From Wyeomyia smithii (Eukaryota > Arthropoda > Insecta > Diptera > Culicidae), in NCBI RefSeq assembly GCF_029784165.1, contig NC_073696.1, positions 195,470,498 to 195,534,497 of the forward strand: a stretch of DNA of 64,000 bases, given 5' to 3'. The notes beneath the pieces were generated by a model that worked only from the letters and a program-made list of their open reading frames with translations, searched no databases and was not told the origin of the DNA. Both the position numbers and the translations under genes were made by a program. Shown piece after piece: positions 1 to 11,921 of the stretch (position 1 is the first letter of the stretch; each line of letters opens with the position of its first letter).

Positions 1-2180
1 ACGAGCTCAAAGCAAACAGAGTCTCAAAAGAAAATATAAAACTATTGTTGTCCTACATCAACTTTACGGTCGTGTCTTGGATACCACCCTCCTACTTTTC
101 TCTTACTATTTTCTTTTGTTAATTTATCAACAAATTAATTTGTTTTGAATTGATTTAAAAAACCGAAAACAATGCATCTGGATTGCTGAGCCAAGTTTTT
201 TGGCTAGAAGAAACCAAATTGGATTAATAGATAACTTGAAATTTAATTGTAATTATTCGATCATAAATTTTAATAGATGTTTTCAAATTAACTTTCGTCT
301 AAAAAAGAGAAAAACATTTTTAATTTCACACAGGGTTTCGTCTTCTGCAGTGGTTTTCTTCGGCTAGTTTTTACATAAGACTGCAGTAGAAAACCTACAG
401 AAAAAAAGCACTACCGCAGACGTTCGATACCCAACATTACCATAAGTTTGACTGATTGTATACTATTCTTTTACTTTCACTTCTAATGAATATGGTTAAC
501 CTAGACAAATCATTTTTACGTCAGATGTTTCTAGTGTATTAAAGTACAATTGCAGAGCTTTTATGCCTCAAACTCTCAGAAATAAATTCTATCTTTCTCA
601 AGATATCAAGAGGAACTCCTTAGTTATCATATTTTGAATCAATGAGGTTATGGTTTTTTTCAAAAACATAAAAAATCGTGATAATATTTTGATCGTTAAA
701 AAGCGTTGGTCTTAACATTTTATATCTTTGAGTAAGTTTTTTCAATGCTCTTTTTTGTAATTTTAGTTTTAATTTGTGAAGTTGCTGTTGTGTCAATGAT
801 ATTAAGCAACAAGTATCGTGGCTGATGTCGTTATTAGTTCAGACAAATCAATGAGTTTTGTCAAACTATAAGGTCACACTCTTTTCAAGCTCTAATCGGT
901 TTTCTTAACTTCGTTATTGATTCGACCTCTGACTAAGTGCAAAAAAGTAGTCGAGATAAGCTGAGTACGGTCTTCAAATATCGAGAATACTATTCATCGC
1001 CATACTAAGCAACCGATATCATTTGAGAATTTTTTAAGGACGGATAAAAGTTAGAAAGTCATATAAAATGTTGTTGAATTAATGATGTCATATTTTCCAA
1101 CAGTACACGTTGATATACAAAACCAGTTCTGAGTTCTTAAATTGGTAGTGGTTGGTTGGTCTTAAATTGGCTGTATAAGTCAGAGAAAGCAGATGATGTC
1201 AGCGACCTTTTCTCCATTCTATGACAACCACAATACGAAAAATCACAAGTTCGATTGAATTTGCATTTGATAGAATTTACTGATTTACAGTTGTCAGATT
1301 AGCTCATTCAACAGAAAGGAGCAATAGCTTAAGAACCTGTTGGGAATAGGCAGAAATCCGCAAAGTCAAACGCTGTATGGGAAACCTACTTCGTAGAGAT
1401 TAAAACACAACAACATGACGTGTCAATAAATAAATTACGGCTGTCCAGTTGTTATTATCTCCTAATAGAATTGCGAATAACCCTACTATCAAATGTTTTC
1501 AAAATTATATTGCCGTAATGTAAATAGAGATTAGTTCATGCCATATTATATCACCATCCGAAAAAAAAACATAGGAACTAGATTCAAAGTGGTGGAGAAC
1601 GATTGTGTTGAATAAAATCATTTGAACTGAACAAAACGAAATATTTTCCAAAAACAACCGAAACTTCTATTAAAAACACATCATCTCTGGTTAGCAAAAC
1701 AATATATAATTAGGATTCCTCACAATAAAACGATCTATCGTACTTAAAATAACACTTCATTAAAAAAAATGACACAAAATTATCGTGTTTTATGGTAATT
1801 AAAGTTCCACCTACTTCCTTGGGTTACGCCTCGAGCAGTCGGTTTAATGATGAGAAACCTCTTCACCGTAAAATCTAACTTGAATGTCGGTCTTCCACTT
1901 TGCAAAGGTTGCACAATAAGAGCACTGGCAGAAAAAAATCGTAACGACCGAATTGCACTGACCGCAGAAATTGATGGTTCAAACTGTTGCACTCGATCAC
2001 AGATTCTTCGCTTGTGGGGCACTTGAATCGATTTAGCACTGGTTTCGCGAATACGGCGGTTCGGCGACACTCGCGCTCGAGCAGTTATTTCTCCTTGAGG
2101 GCTCCCGTGCGCTGAGCACTCCGATGCCAGGTTAGTCACGCGTGGCCGGAGAACAATCCACCGACAGTTGACCCCGCCGA
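1..2180. other. AT-rich intergenic DNA, no gene seen
   Basis: Reading all frames I find only short frames without family motifs, codon-like composition or convincing splice structure. A frame on the minus strand near 1780-2139 has no recognisable domain. The DNA becomes more GC-rich after about 2000, leading into the possible relic at 2181-2600. Confidence 0.5.
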
Positions 2181-2600
2181 TTTCTGGTTGCTAAGTTCTA
2201 GAAGCACCCGGAGACCACGACACAAAAAGTCCGAACTGAACCGTAGGACATCCAGCGAACGAATGATCAAGAATTGCCAAGATCACTCTGACTCTGCCTA
2301 TGCTCCAAGAAGAGACCGCGACTTTGAGAATAACAACAATAACGAGAGATCACGCCGCCGCGCTGTACTGCCCCGTTCACGACGCTGTAGACCCCGGTAT
2401 GTTGCCGCCAAATAATAAAGCTGCAAGGGGGTTCCGCGATTCGAAAGGAAATCCCAAGGAAAAACCTGAATCCAAAGCAAAGCGAGAAAAGCTACCACCG
2501 ACACGATCGAAAGTCTGAGAAAAGCGTCACTGGAAGTACCGCGGGTTCGTTTGCAGATGTGCGGCTTAGATGAGCTCGAAAAAGAGACTGAGAAGCGGCT
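2181..2600 (+). pseudogene. Possible relic of a non-LTR ORF1 or an unknown exon
   Basis: This block is clearly more GC-rich than its surroundings. In one frame between about 2470 and 2590 it reads as a charged peptide containing TTDTIESLRKASLEVP followed by VRLQMCGLDELEKE. A 'V-R-L-x-(x)-x-G-L-D-E-L' pattern is reminiscent of the nucleic-acid-binding region of ORF1 in R1-type retrotransposons. Upstream the frame is broken by stops, and other frames give Arg/Lys-rich peptides. It could equally be an exon or 5' region of a gene lying outside the window. No start, splice site or polyA signal could be fixed. The family assignment is weak. Confidence 0.2.
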
Positions 2601-3415
2601 CATTACGGCGTGATAGTTTTATATTTCTTAATAGTTTCGGGGGTTCGCTACATCCCTCTTTCGCGAGAGACCAAAGTGTTTGCCACGCTTCGTACACCTT
2701 CACTTCACCGCTGCCTGTGTGTACCTGTCCTGTGCTCTGGTTTTTCCCTTCACACTTTGGGTAAGCCGGCTGATAGATTGCGATCGACCCAGCCGGGACC
2801 AAAAATTACGAGTCATCGGACGCTTCAGTCAATGGCATTCAAATTTATACGCAGACGCCTTGTTTCGACGAAATTACTGACCTACATCTATTTGCACGGT
2901 TCGTGCCGTGTCAAAAAAACTATTTTAAACATCTATTTGCACTGCGGCTGATCGACTGTTTTGTTTTTCGGTCGCAACACAATAATAATTAAAGGGGTGA
3001 TAACATCAAAAATCAATTCCGGAGAGAAAAATAATCATACAATATGTTAAAGGAGCAGGATTGAATAGCTTATATCAACACCCCTTTTAATAATACAGAT
3101 GGTTTTTCAACCTTATTTTTCTATTTTTCCTTTAAAGTACTTTATATTCCAAAATATGCAGCTTCACCTTTAACATCGCGTTTTTTTAGGTATTGAATTT
3201 ATTTATATTTTTTAGAACAAAATTACCCAAAAGTTTAATGTATTTTTGGCATTCCTTGAATTTTGAGTTTTGAAATCTACGTTCAAGCAAAACTGCACAG
3301 TATTATTCAGCACAAGTTATCAGCAATATTGTTCTGACATGTAATATATACTGTATAAATGGAGGAAAATTATGACAATAAGAAATATGAAGATATGAAC
3401 GAAGGTAAAGTGACA
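2601..3415. other. AT-rich spacer, no gene seen
   Basis: No coding or RNA gene is recognised. A short direct repeat with core ACATCTATTTGCAC occurs at about 2884 and 2929. The segment ends abruptly where similarity to the second R1-clade copy begins at 3416. Confidence 0.45.
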
Positions 3416-3888
3416 GAGGCAGAAACTACCTATGCTCACCTTTTCTGGAGAGTCAGAGTGGACCCGCAATTACCGAAGTTAGGTGAAAAGGTGATAAATA
3501 CAAGGCGCACTAAAGGGTTGAAATGATTTTTGACCTGAAGAATTACCCAGTGGTGAAGAGTATGGCTTCAAAGCAGCTAGTCGAGAAGTTTCTTGGCGAG
3601 GAAGCTTTCTCAGAAAACTGTGACCGAGTGCAGAAATTTGGACGAGGTCACAACGGTAGACGAGCTGTTGAGAGCGGTTAGGGAACAATGCGAGTTGTTT
3701 ACCGATTGAGCGGGGTGTCTCAAATCCTTTCCGTATAAGAGAGAAAATGCAGCAGTCATGAATGTAACGAAGATTAATCGCAGTCTTTGCGACACTGCAC
3801 AGCCACTGTTGTGGTAGGCGGCAGCAGAAACGGGTTGCGATGCTGCAATAATTGCAGAGCCATATCGAATTCCTCGCGAAAACGGCAA

Positions 3889-4044
3889 GGGGCCATCCAC
3901 ATACTACGTAGACAAATTTTTAACGATTTTGACCCCCCCTACCCCTCCGTGGACAAGTGCCCATATAAATTCTAAAAAAATTATATGGACCGTGGACATA
4001 AGCCAACCCCCCCACCCCAAAGCTGTCCACGTGGTATGTGGATG
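3889..4044. mobile_element. MITE, GGGGCCATCC family (copy A1)
   Basis: The left end reads GGGGCCATCCACATACTACG and the right end is its near inverse, GTCCACGTGGTATGTGGATG. The interior has a C-rich stretch and an ATATGGACCGTGGACAT motif shared with the second MITE at 4335. The outermost right bases have diverged (GATGACGG instead of GATGGCCCC). It has no coding capacity and interrupts the R1 endonuclease region. Confidence 0.75.
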
Positions 4045-4117
4045 ACGGACAGAGCGGCAATAGCCGCGATTTACGTTATGGGCAGATTCCCTATCGTAGA
4101 AGGGATCTCAAACTCAC

Positions 4118-4660
4118 ATGAAGCTGCTATACACCACCCAGATGGACCCAGAGTTCCAACAAATGTTGGATGATCTAACCGAGAAAGTTATCGGGCGAAT
4201 ACCGGTTATTATCGGCAAAGACTTCAACGCTTGGGCACTGGAGTTGGGTAACAGATGTTCCAACGTTAGAGGGTACAGTTTGCTAGAAGCTCTGGCAAAG
4301 CTAGAAGTCTTACTATGTAATGAAGGTGCCGTAAGGGGCCATCCACATACCACGTGGACAGATTCTTTACGATTTCAACCCCCCCCTCCGTATATATTTT
4401 AAAAAAATTGTATGGACCGTGGACATTACACAGACCCTCCCCCCAATGCTGTCCACGTGGAATGTGGATGGCCCCTAAGCACTTTTCGTAAAGATGGACG
4501 GGAATCTATTGTCGACGTCATCTTCTACAGCCCGTCGCTGAGGGCAAGCACGAGTTGGAGAGTGTGTGAGGGGTATACACTCAGTGATCACCAGACGATT
4601 CGCTACTGCATCGGTCAACAGAACCCTGTAGCAGTACAGAGAACAAGATCATGCGAATGA
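4118..4660 (+). pseudogene. R1-clade endonuclease fragment (copy A)
   Basis: The frame contains VIIGKDFNAWALELG followed by a GYSLLEALAKLEVLL segment. This matches the G-D-F-N-A-W heart of the apurinic-like endonuclease of R1-clade elements, with the Gly-Gly/Asp position altered to Gly-Lys-Asp. After the MITE at 4335-4475 the domain resumes as GRESIVDVIFYSPSL and then YTLSDHQTIRY, which carries the catalytic Ser-Asp-His motif. The reading frame is broken by the MITE and by stops, so no active enzyme is expected. Downstream (4660-4979) are Arg/Ala-rich remnants of the linker towards the reverse transcriptase. Identical lesions occur in copy B. Confidence 0.75.
4335..4475. mobile_element. MITE, GGGGCCATCC family (copy A2), TAA target duplication
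   Basis: A 141-base palindromic element. It begins GGGGCCATCCACATACCACG and ends with the inverse, GTGGAATGTGGATGGCCCC. TAA flanks it on both sides (4332-4334 and 4476-4478), fitting a 3-base target duplication as in PIF/Harbinger-type MITEs. It sits inside the endonuclease coding relic. Confidence 0.85.
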
Positions 4661-5180
4661 AAGTGAAGATGAAAGCTTTCGACGTAAACCCTTTTTGTTG
4701 AGGCTCTGCGTATCGATGGCGGATCGTTTTGCCAAAATGCGGATGAGCTGACGAATGCATTGGCTAGTTCGATGCAGCTATACCCATAAAACAGGATCCG
4801 AGGAACAAACGTCGTTTATTGCTGGAATGAGCAACTTAGCATCCTCCGAGCTAGTTGTCTCCGGGCCAGGAGACGCGTCCAGAGAGCAAGCATCGTAGCA
4901 AGCCGAGAGCAGCGCCAGAGGGCGTTCCGGGCGGCAAGAGATGCATTTGAACGGGGAATAAAGCTAAGCAAACTTATAGCTTAAGTATTTATGATAAATA
5001 TTAGTAAATAATGAGTATGTGTGTCCAATCACGAATGGTGACTTCTCAACACTGTTAGAAATTTGTAATTTTAATTGTTAGAATTTGTTTGCTTTCGCAA
5101 TTAGGACTTATCATTCGTAGGGATTTAAACCTACTTGTCAGAAAAGGGGAAGTAAACTTACAACTAACTTAATTGCTAAC

Positions 5181-7801
5181 TTATTGGCTATAAAGAGAGC
5201 TTATCGTAGCAATTGAGGATTGCAACGATTTTTGTCGAAAATTGTTAATAATTTTATTTGACATAGCTTCTAATGGTTCAACACCAGTAAGTCTATGTAA
5301 TTCGAGTGTACCAAACCAAGGAGGACGCTTCAAAATCATTTTCAGAATTTTATTCTGAATCCTTTGGAGCGTTTTCTTCCTTGTTGAACAGCAACTTGAC
5401 CAGATCGGTACAGCATAAAGCATTGCTGGTCTAAAAATTTGTTTGTAAATCAAAAGTTTGTTTTTTAAACAAAGTTTAGAATTCCTGTTAACGAGAGGAT
5501 ATAAACATCTCGTATATTTGATGCACTTGGCTTGTATACTCTCAATGTGCTCTTTGAAAATAAGTTTTTTATCATAAATTAGTCCAAAGTACTTAACCTT
5601 GTCGGACCAACTTAAAATAACCCCATTCATCTTGACAACGTGATTATTGTTTGGCTTGAGGAAAGAAGCCCTAGGCTTATGCGGAAAAATTATCATTTGA
5701 GTTTTAGAAGCATTGGGAGAGATTTTCCACTTTTGCAAGTAGGAAGAAAAAATATCTAAACTTTTCTGCAATCGACTGCATATGACACGAAGACTTTTTC
5801 CTTTTACGGAAATGCTTGTGTCATCGCAGAACAATGACTTTGTGCATCCTGGAGGCAAATCAGGAAGATCTGAAGTGAATATGTTGTACAGGACTGGACC
5901 CAAGACTGAACCTTGAGGCACACCTGCTCTGACAGGAAATCTATCAGATTTTGAATTCTGATAGACAACCTGCAGAGTTCGATCAGTAAGATAATTTTTT
6001 AAAATTTTGATTAGGAAAATTGGAAAATTAAAAGTTTGCAATTTCGCAATCAAACCTTTATGCCAAACACTGTCGAATGCTTTTTCTATGTCTAAAAGAG
6101 CAGCTCCAGTGGAATAACCTTCAGATTTGTTAGCTCGTATCATATTAGTAACTCTGAGCAATTGATGAGTTGTGGAATGCCCATGGCGAAATCCAAACTG
6201 TTCATTTGCAAAAATTGAATTTTCGTTGATGTGTGACATCATTCTGTTAAGAATAACTCTCTCAAACAGTTTACTTATTGAAGAAAGCAAACTGATTGGT
6301 CGATAACTTGAAACTTCAGCTGGGTTCTTATCCGGTTTTAAAATGGGAGTAATTTTTGCATTTTTCCATAATTTGGGGAAATATGCAATTTTGAAGCAGC
6401 AATTGAAAATTTTCACTAAAAAATCCATTGTGCTCTCAGGGAGATGTTTGATTAGTATATTAAAGATTCCATCGTCACCGGGTGCTTTCATATTTTTGAA
6501 ATTTTTAATAATTGATTTAATCTCATTCAAGTTAGTTTCAATTATTTCTGCAGGTAAAAAATTCTGGGAAGAAATGAAATCAAATTGACGTGTGACTTCA
6601 TTTTCAATTGGACTCACAAAATTCAAATTTGAGTTATGAACACTCTCAAACTGCTGAGCAAGTCTTTGAGCCTTTTGTTCATTGGATACAAGAAAACGTT
6701 CACCATCTTTTAAAACTGGAATAGGCTTTGAAGGTTTCTTAAGAATCTTCGACAGCTTCCAAAATGGTTTTGAATATGGTTTCAATTTTTCAACTTTAGT
6801 CTCAAAATTTTGATTTCTCAGAAGAGTAAATCTATGTTTAATCTCTTTCTGTAAATCTTTATAAATAGTTTTAAAAACAGGGTCACGAGAACGTTGATAT
6901 TGACGTCTGCGGACATTTTTCAAACGAATTAGAAGTTGAAGATTTTCGTCAATTATTGGTGAATCAAATTTCACTTGAGCCTTTGGAACAGAATAATTTC
7001 TGGCATCAACAATTGCACATTTTAATGCTTCCAAAGCGGAATCAATATTCACTTCGTTTTGCAAATCAAGCTCATTATTGAAATTTCTCTCAATATAATT
7101 TTTGTATCTTTCCCAATTAGCTTTGTTATAATTAAAAACAGAGCTCATAGGGTTTAAAACTGATTCATGTGATAAAGAAAAAGTTATTGGAAGATGGTCA
7201 GAATCAAAGTCAGCATGTGTGATCAAATCACTACATACATGACTTTGATCTGTCAGCACCAAATCAATTGTTGAAGGGTTTCTTACAGAAGAAAAGCATG
7301 CAGGACTATTCGGAGACAAAATAGAATAGTATCCTGAAGAACAATCATTGAATAAAATTTTGCCATTGGAATTACTTTGAGAATTATTCCATGAACGATG
7401 TTTAGCGTTAAAAATTTCGAACGATTTCTGGTGAGTTTTTGTAAATCACCTTTAAAATGATTTTTGAGCTCGCGTGTGCATTGAAATGGTAAATATGCTG
7501 CGGCAATAAATAAAATCCCAAGTTCAGTTTGAACTTCAATTCCCAAAGTTTCAATAACTTTCGTCTCAAGATGGGGAAGAGCACGATGTTTGATTCGGCG
7601 ATGAATAACAATTGCAACTCCACCGCCGGAACCCTGAATCCTATCATATCTATGAACCACGTAATTGGGATCATATTTTAATTTTATGTTAGGTTTCAAA
7701 AATGTTTCAGTAATAATTGCAATATGCACATTATTTACTGTTAAAAAATTAAAAAGCTCATTCTCATTGGCCTTCAATGAGCGAGCATTCCAATTTAATA
7801 T
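5181..7801 (-). pseudogene. Juan-like ORF2: endonuclease and reverse transcriptase, frameshifted
   Basis: The polyprotein should nick target DNA and reverse-transcribe the element RNA. The N-terminus is visible just after the ORF1 stop (LNWNARSLKANENELFNFL), followed by ITETFLKP and the GGGVAIVIHRR segment typical of Jockey endonucleases. Near 7410 the frame shifts. The sequence expected to encode the G-D-F-N motif is missing, and N-A-K-H-R-S-W resumes in the frame of the long downstream ORF, so a small deletion removed the catalytic motif. The downstream ORF (712 residues from an internal Met at 7319) is intact: FDSDHLPITFSLSH, APGDDGIFNILIKHLP, YRPISLLSSISKLFERVIL, GFRHGHSTTHQL, ALLDIEKAFDSVWHKGL, VPQGSVLGPVLYNIF and the catalytic FCDDTSI. 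The endonuclease is therefore dead, while the reverse transcriptase domain looks complete. Confidence 0.85.
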
Positions 7802-7802
7802 T

Positions 7803-8939
7803 TTAATTGTTTAATTTAAAATCATTGCTAAATTTTAAATTAGAAACAATTTTAATAGTAAAATTTGTGCCTATTTGAATGGCTTCAAACATTGATTTTG
7901 CCTGCAACATGGCGTTCATAAGATCGAACATTGCCTGTTGCAAAAAAGAAAGTTTACCTGCCGTAATAGGCCCCAGGCAGTTGACATTAGAAAAAATATT
8001 TTCGGTAGCAATATTAGCTGGAGTGATAGCTGTACAATTATTTTCTAGCGTGTTTTGCTTACCCATATTAACGGTCATTTTCGAACTACCAACACTAGGC
8101 GGTATAATGTTCGAACTACCTGTAACCTGTGTATAAGTTAAACGGGTATGCAAAGGAGTAGGTAAACTATGCGTCACTGGTACGCTTGGAGAATTTTGTT
8201 TTGAAGTTGGTTTTAATTGAGAAATTGAATTTTGTTTACCTTGCCTTGCCTTAACAATTGCTAAACGGACTGGGCATTGATAAAAATTTGACATATGGTT
8301 GCCGTTACAATTCGCACAGCGAAAATTTTTACTCTCTTTCACAGGACATGTGTCCTTTTTGTGAGAAGAGTCTCCACAATTAAGACATTTTTGGTCCATG
8401 TTACAGAATTTGGAACCATGACCATAACGTTGGCAAGTACGGCATTGGGTGATATGCTTTTCACCTCCGCCATACTTCCTATAAGTTTCCCACTTTACAC
8501 GCACATTATACAAAGCATGTGCTTTTTCAAAAAATTTTAAGTTGTTAACCTCATTGCGGTTAAAATGAATTAAATAATTAACAAGGGAAATTCCAGTTCT
8601 CTGACTGTTTTCGCCTCGTGATTTTTGTTTAATTAGAATTACTTGGGTAGGGGCTATGCCAAGTAATTCTGTTAAAGTAAGTTTGATCTCATCAACGGTT
8701 TGATCGTTGGTGAGACCTTTCAAGACAACCTTGAACGGCTTGGCGTTCTTGGTGTCATATGTAAAAAATTTGTACATCTTGTCAGTTAAATACTGAACAA
8801 GACGATCACGACCCTTTACTGAGTCGGCTAATAAGCGGCATTCACCTCTACGGCCAATTTGATAGGTAACTTTAACGTCAGAAACAAACGTTGAAAGTTC
8901 CTTTTTGAATATATTAAATTCAGAAGAAATAGTTACCAC
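7803..8939 (-). CDS. Juan-like ORF1 (Gag-like nucleic-acid-binding protein)
   Basis: An uninterrupted frame of 378 residues. It begins with a PRE/RRM-like region (VDEIKLTLTELLGI, then VILIKQKS) that in Jockey-type Gag proteins helps package element RNA. Three consecutive zinc knuckles follow at about residues 166-223: CRTCQRYGHGSKFC, CLNCGDSSHKKDTC and CANCNGNHMSNFYQC. The C-terminal third is Ser/Thr/Pro-rich and low in structure. Its stop lies just before the ORF2 N-terminal sequence. The start at 8939 is the first Met that keeps the whole conserved region. ORF1 is intact, unlike ORF2, so it may still be translated if transcribed. Function is inferred from the family. Confidence 0.85.
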   Translation of the reverse strand: MVTISSEFNIFKKELSTFVSDVKVTYQIGRRGECRLLADSVKGRDRLVQYLTDKMYKFFTYDTKNAKPFKVVLKGLTNDQTVDEIKLTLTELLGIAPTQVILIKQKSRGENSQRTGISLVNYLIHFNRNEVNNLKFFEKAHALYNVRVKWETYRKYGGGEKHITQCRTCQRYGHGSKFCNMDQKCLNCGDSSHKKDTCPVKESKNFRCANCNGNHMSNFYQCPVRLAIVKARQGKQNSISQLKPTSKQNSPSVPVTHSLPTPLHTRLTYTQVTGSSNIIPPSVGSSKMTVNMGKQNTLENNCTAITPANIATENIFSNVNCLGPITAGKLSFLQQAMFDLMNAMLQAKSMFEAIQIGTNFTIKIVSNLKFSNDFKLNN

Positions 8940-9264
8940 AATAGGTAACCCCCCGCAGCGATGCGAGGTTTCTTTTTCCGTCCAGCCATTTCAGGTGATA
9001 CGAAAAAAGTTAAAACAAATGTTAAATTCAAAAGTAGGTAGTCTTGAGAAAGACTGATGGGAAATAACTTTCAGGTAGTCTTTAAAAGACACACTGATAA
9101 AACACAAACTTTGAAGCTATAGGCAGTCAAAGACCAGTCCACAAGCAACCGAAAAAAACGTCTGATCTGTAGGACAGTTCAAGACGCACTGAAACTTATA
9201 GATAACTGTGTCGGGACCTTGATGCCAACTCCTGTGATGATGCGTACCGACTAGTAATGTCGGT

Positions 9265-11037
<1,773 letters not shown>

Positions 11038-11692
11038 AACAGAAACAGAAAAAAATCAAAGAGCATAAGAGAGATATGAAAGTAGTGGAAGCGTAAAGTG
11101 AAAGACTATCTTGTGCAAAATTGGCGAGAAGACACAGAAGAAGAACGATGGCAAAAATGAAGTAATGAAAAAGCAAACGAGGCAGTGGTCCAAAGGAAGA
11201 CGCCGCGATCGTGGAAGTGGAGGCAGAAACTACCTATGCTCACCTCTTCTGGAGAGTCAGAGTGGACCCGCAATTACCGAAGTTAGGTGAAAAGGTGATA
11301 AATACAAGGCGCACTAAAGGGTTGAAATGATTTTTGACCTGAAGAATTACCCAGTGGTGAAGAGTATGGCTTCAAAGCAGCTAGTCGAGAAGTTTCTTGG
11401 CGAGGAAGCTTTCTCAGAAAACTGTGACCGAGTGCAGAAATTTGGACGAGGTCACAACGGTAGACGAGCTGTTGAGAGCGGTTAGGGAACAATGCGAGTT
11501 GTTTACCGATTGAGCGGGGTGTCTCAAATCCTTTCCGTATAAGAGAGAAAATGCAGCAGTCATGAATGTAACGAAGATTAATCGCAGTCTTTGCGACACT
11601 GCACAGCCACTGTTGTGGTAGGCGGCAGCAGAAACGGGTTGCGATGCTGCAATAATTGCAGAGCCATATCGAATTCCTCGCGAAAACGGCAA

Positions 11693-11848
11693 GGGGCCAT
11701 CCACATACCACGTAGACAAATTTTTAACGATTTTGACCCCCCCTACCCCTCCGTGGACAAGTGCCCATATAAATTCTAAAAAAATTATATGGACCGTGGA
11801 CATAAGCCAACCCCCCCACCCCAAAGCTGTCCACGTGGTATGTGGATG
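11693..11848. mobile_element. MITE, GGGGCCATCC family (copy B1)
   Basis: The exact counterpart of the element at 3889-4044 (offset 7804), with the same diverged right end. The left terminus here reads CATACCACG where copy A1 has CATACTACG. It was present before the segment was duplicated. Confidence 0.75.
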
Positions 11849-11921
11849 ACGGACAGAGCGGCAATAGCCGCAATTTACGTTATGGGCAGATTCCCTATCG
11901 TAGAAGGGATCTCAAACTCAC

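Larger units (their letters stand above)
4980..9191 (-). mobile_element. Juan-like (Jockey clade) non-LTR retrotransposon
   Basis: An insertion of about 4.2 kb in copy A of the R1 element, bounded by a 10-base duplication AAACTTATAG (4970-4979 and 9192-9201). Copy B lacks the insertion, which fixes both ends exactly. On the minus strand it begins CAGTGCGTCTTGAACTGTCC, has a 252-base 5' leader, ORF1 (8939-7803), ORF2 (about 7801-5181) and a 3' end without a long polyA. Gene order, zinc knuckles and the lack of RNase H fit the mosquito Juan family. The subfamily name is inferred from protein resemblance only. Confidence 0.85.
3416..9261 (+). mobile_element. R1-clade non-LTR retrotransposon, copy A (split and truncated)
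   Basis: Positions 3416-4979 match 11220-12783 at a constant offset of 7804 bases with only a handful of mismatches that I could see. The match resumes at 9192-9261 after the inserted Juan-like element. The encoded pieces are endonuclease-like (see 4118-4660). Both ends are abnormal: the 5' side is truncated relative to copy B, and the 3' side stops at 9261, directly against the (CAGA)n array, with no reverse transcriptase region. Both copies share the same MITE insertions and most lesions, so this looks like a duplicated segment rather than an independent retrotransposition. Confidence 0.8.

Noticed and set aside
3985..4173. Short plus-strand frames across the MITEs in both R1 copies
   Set aside because: They run through palindromic MITE sequence and are chance frames.
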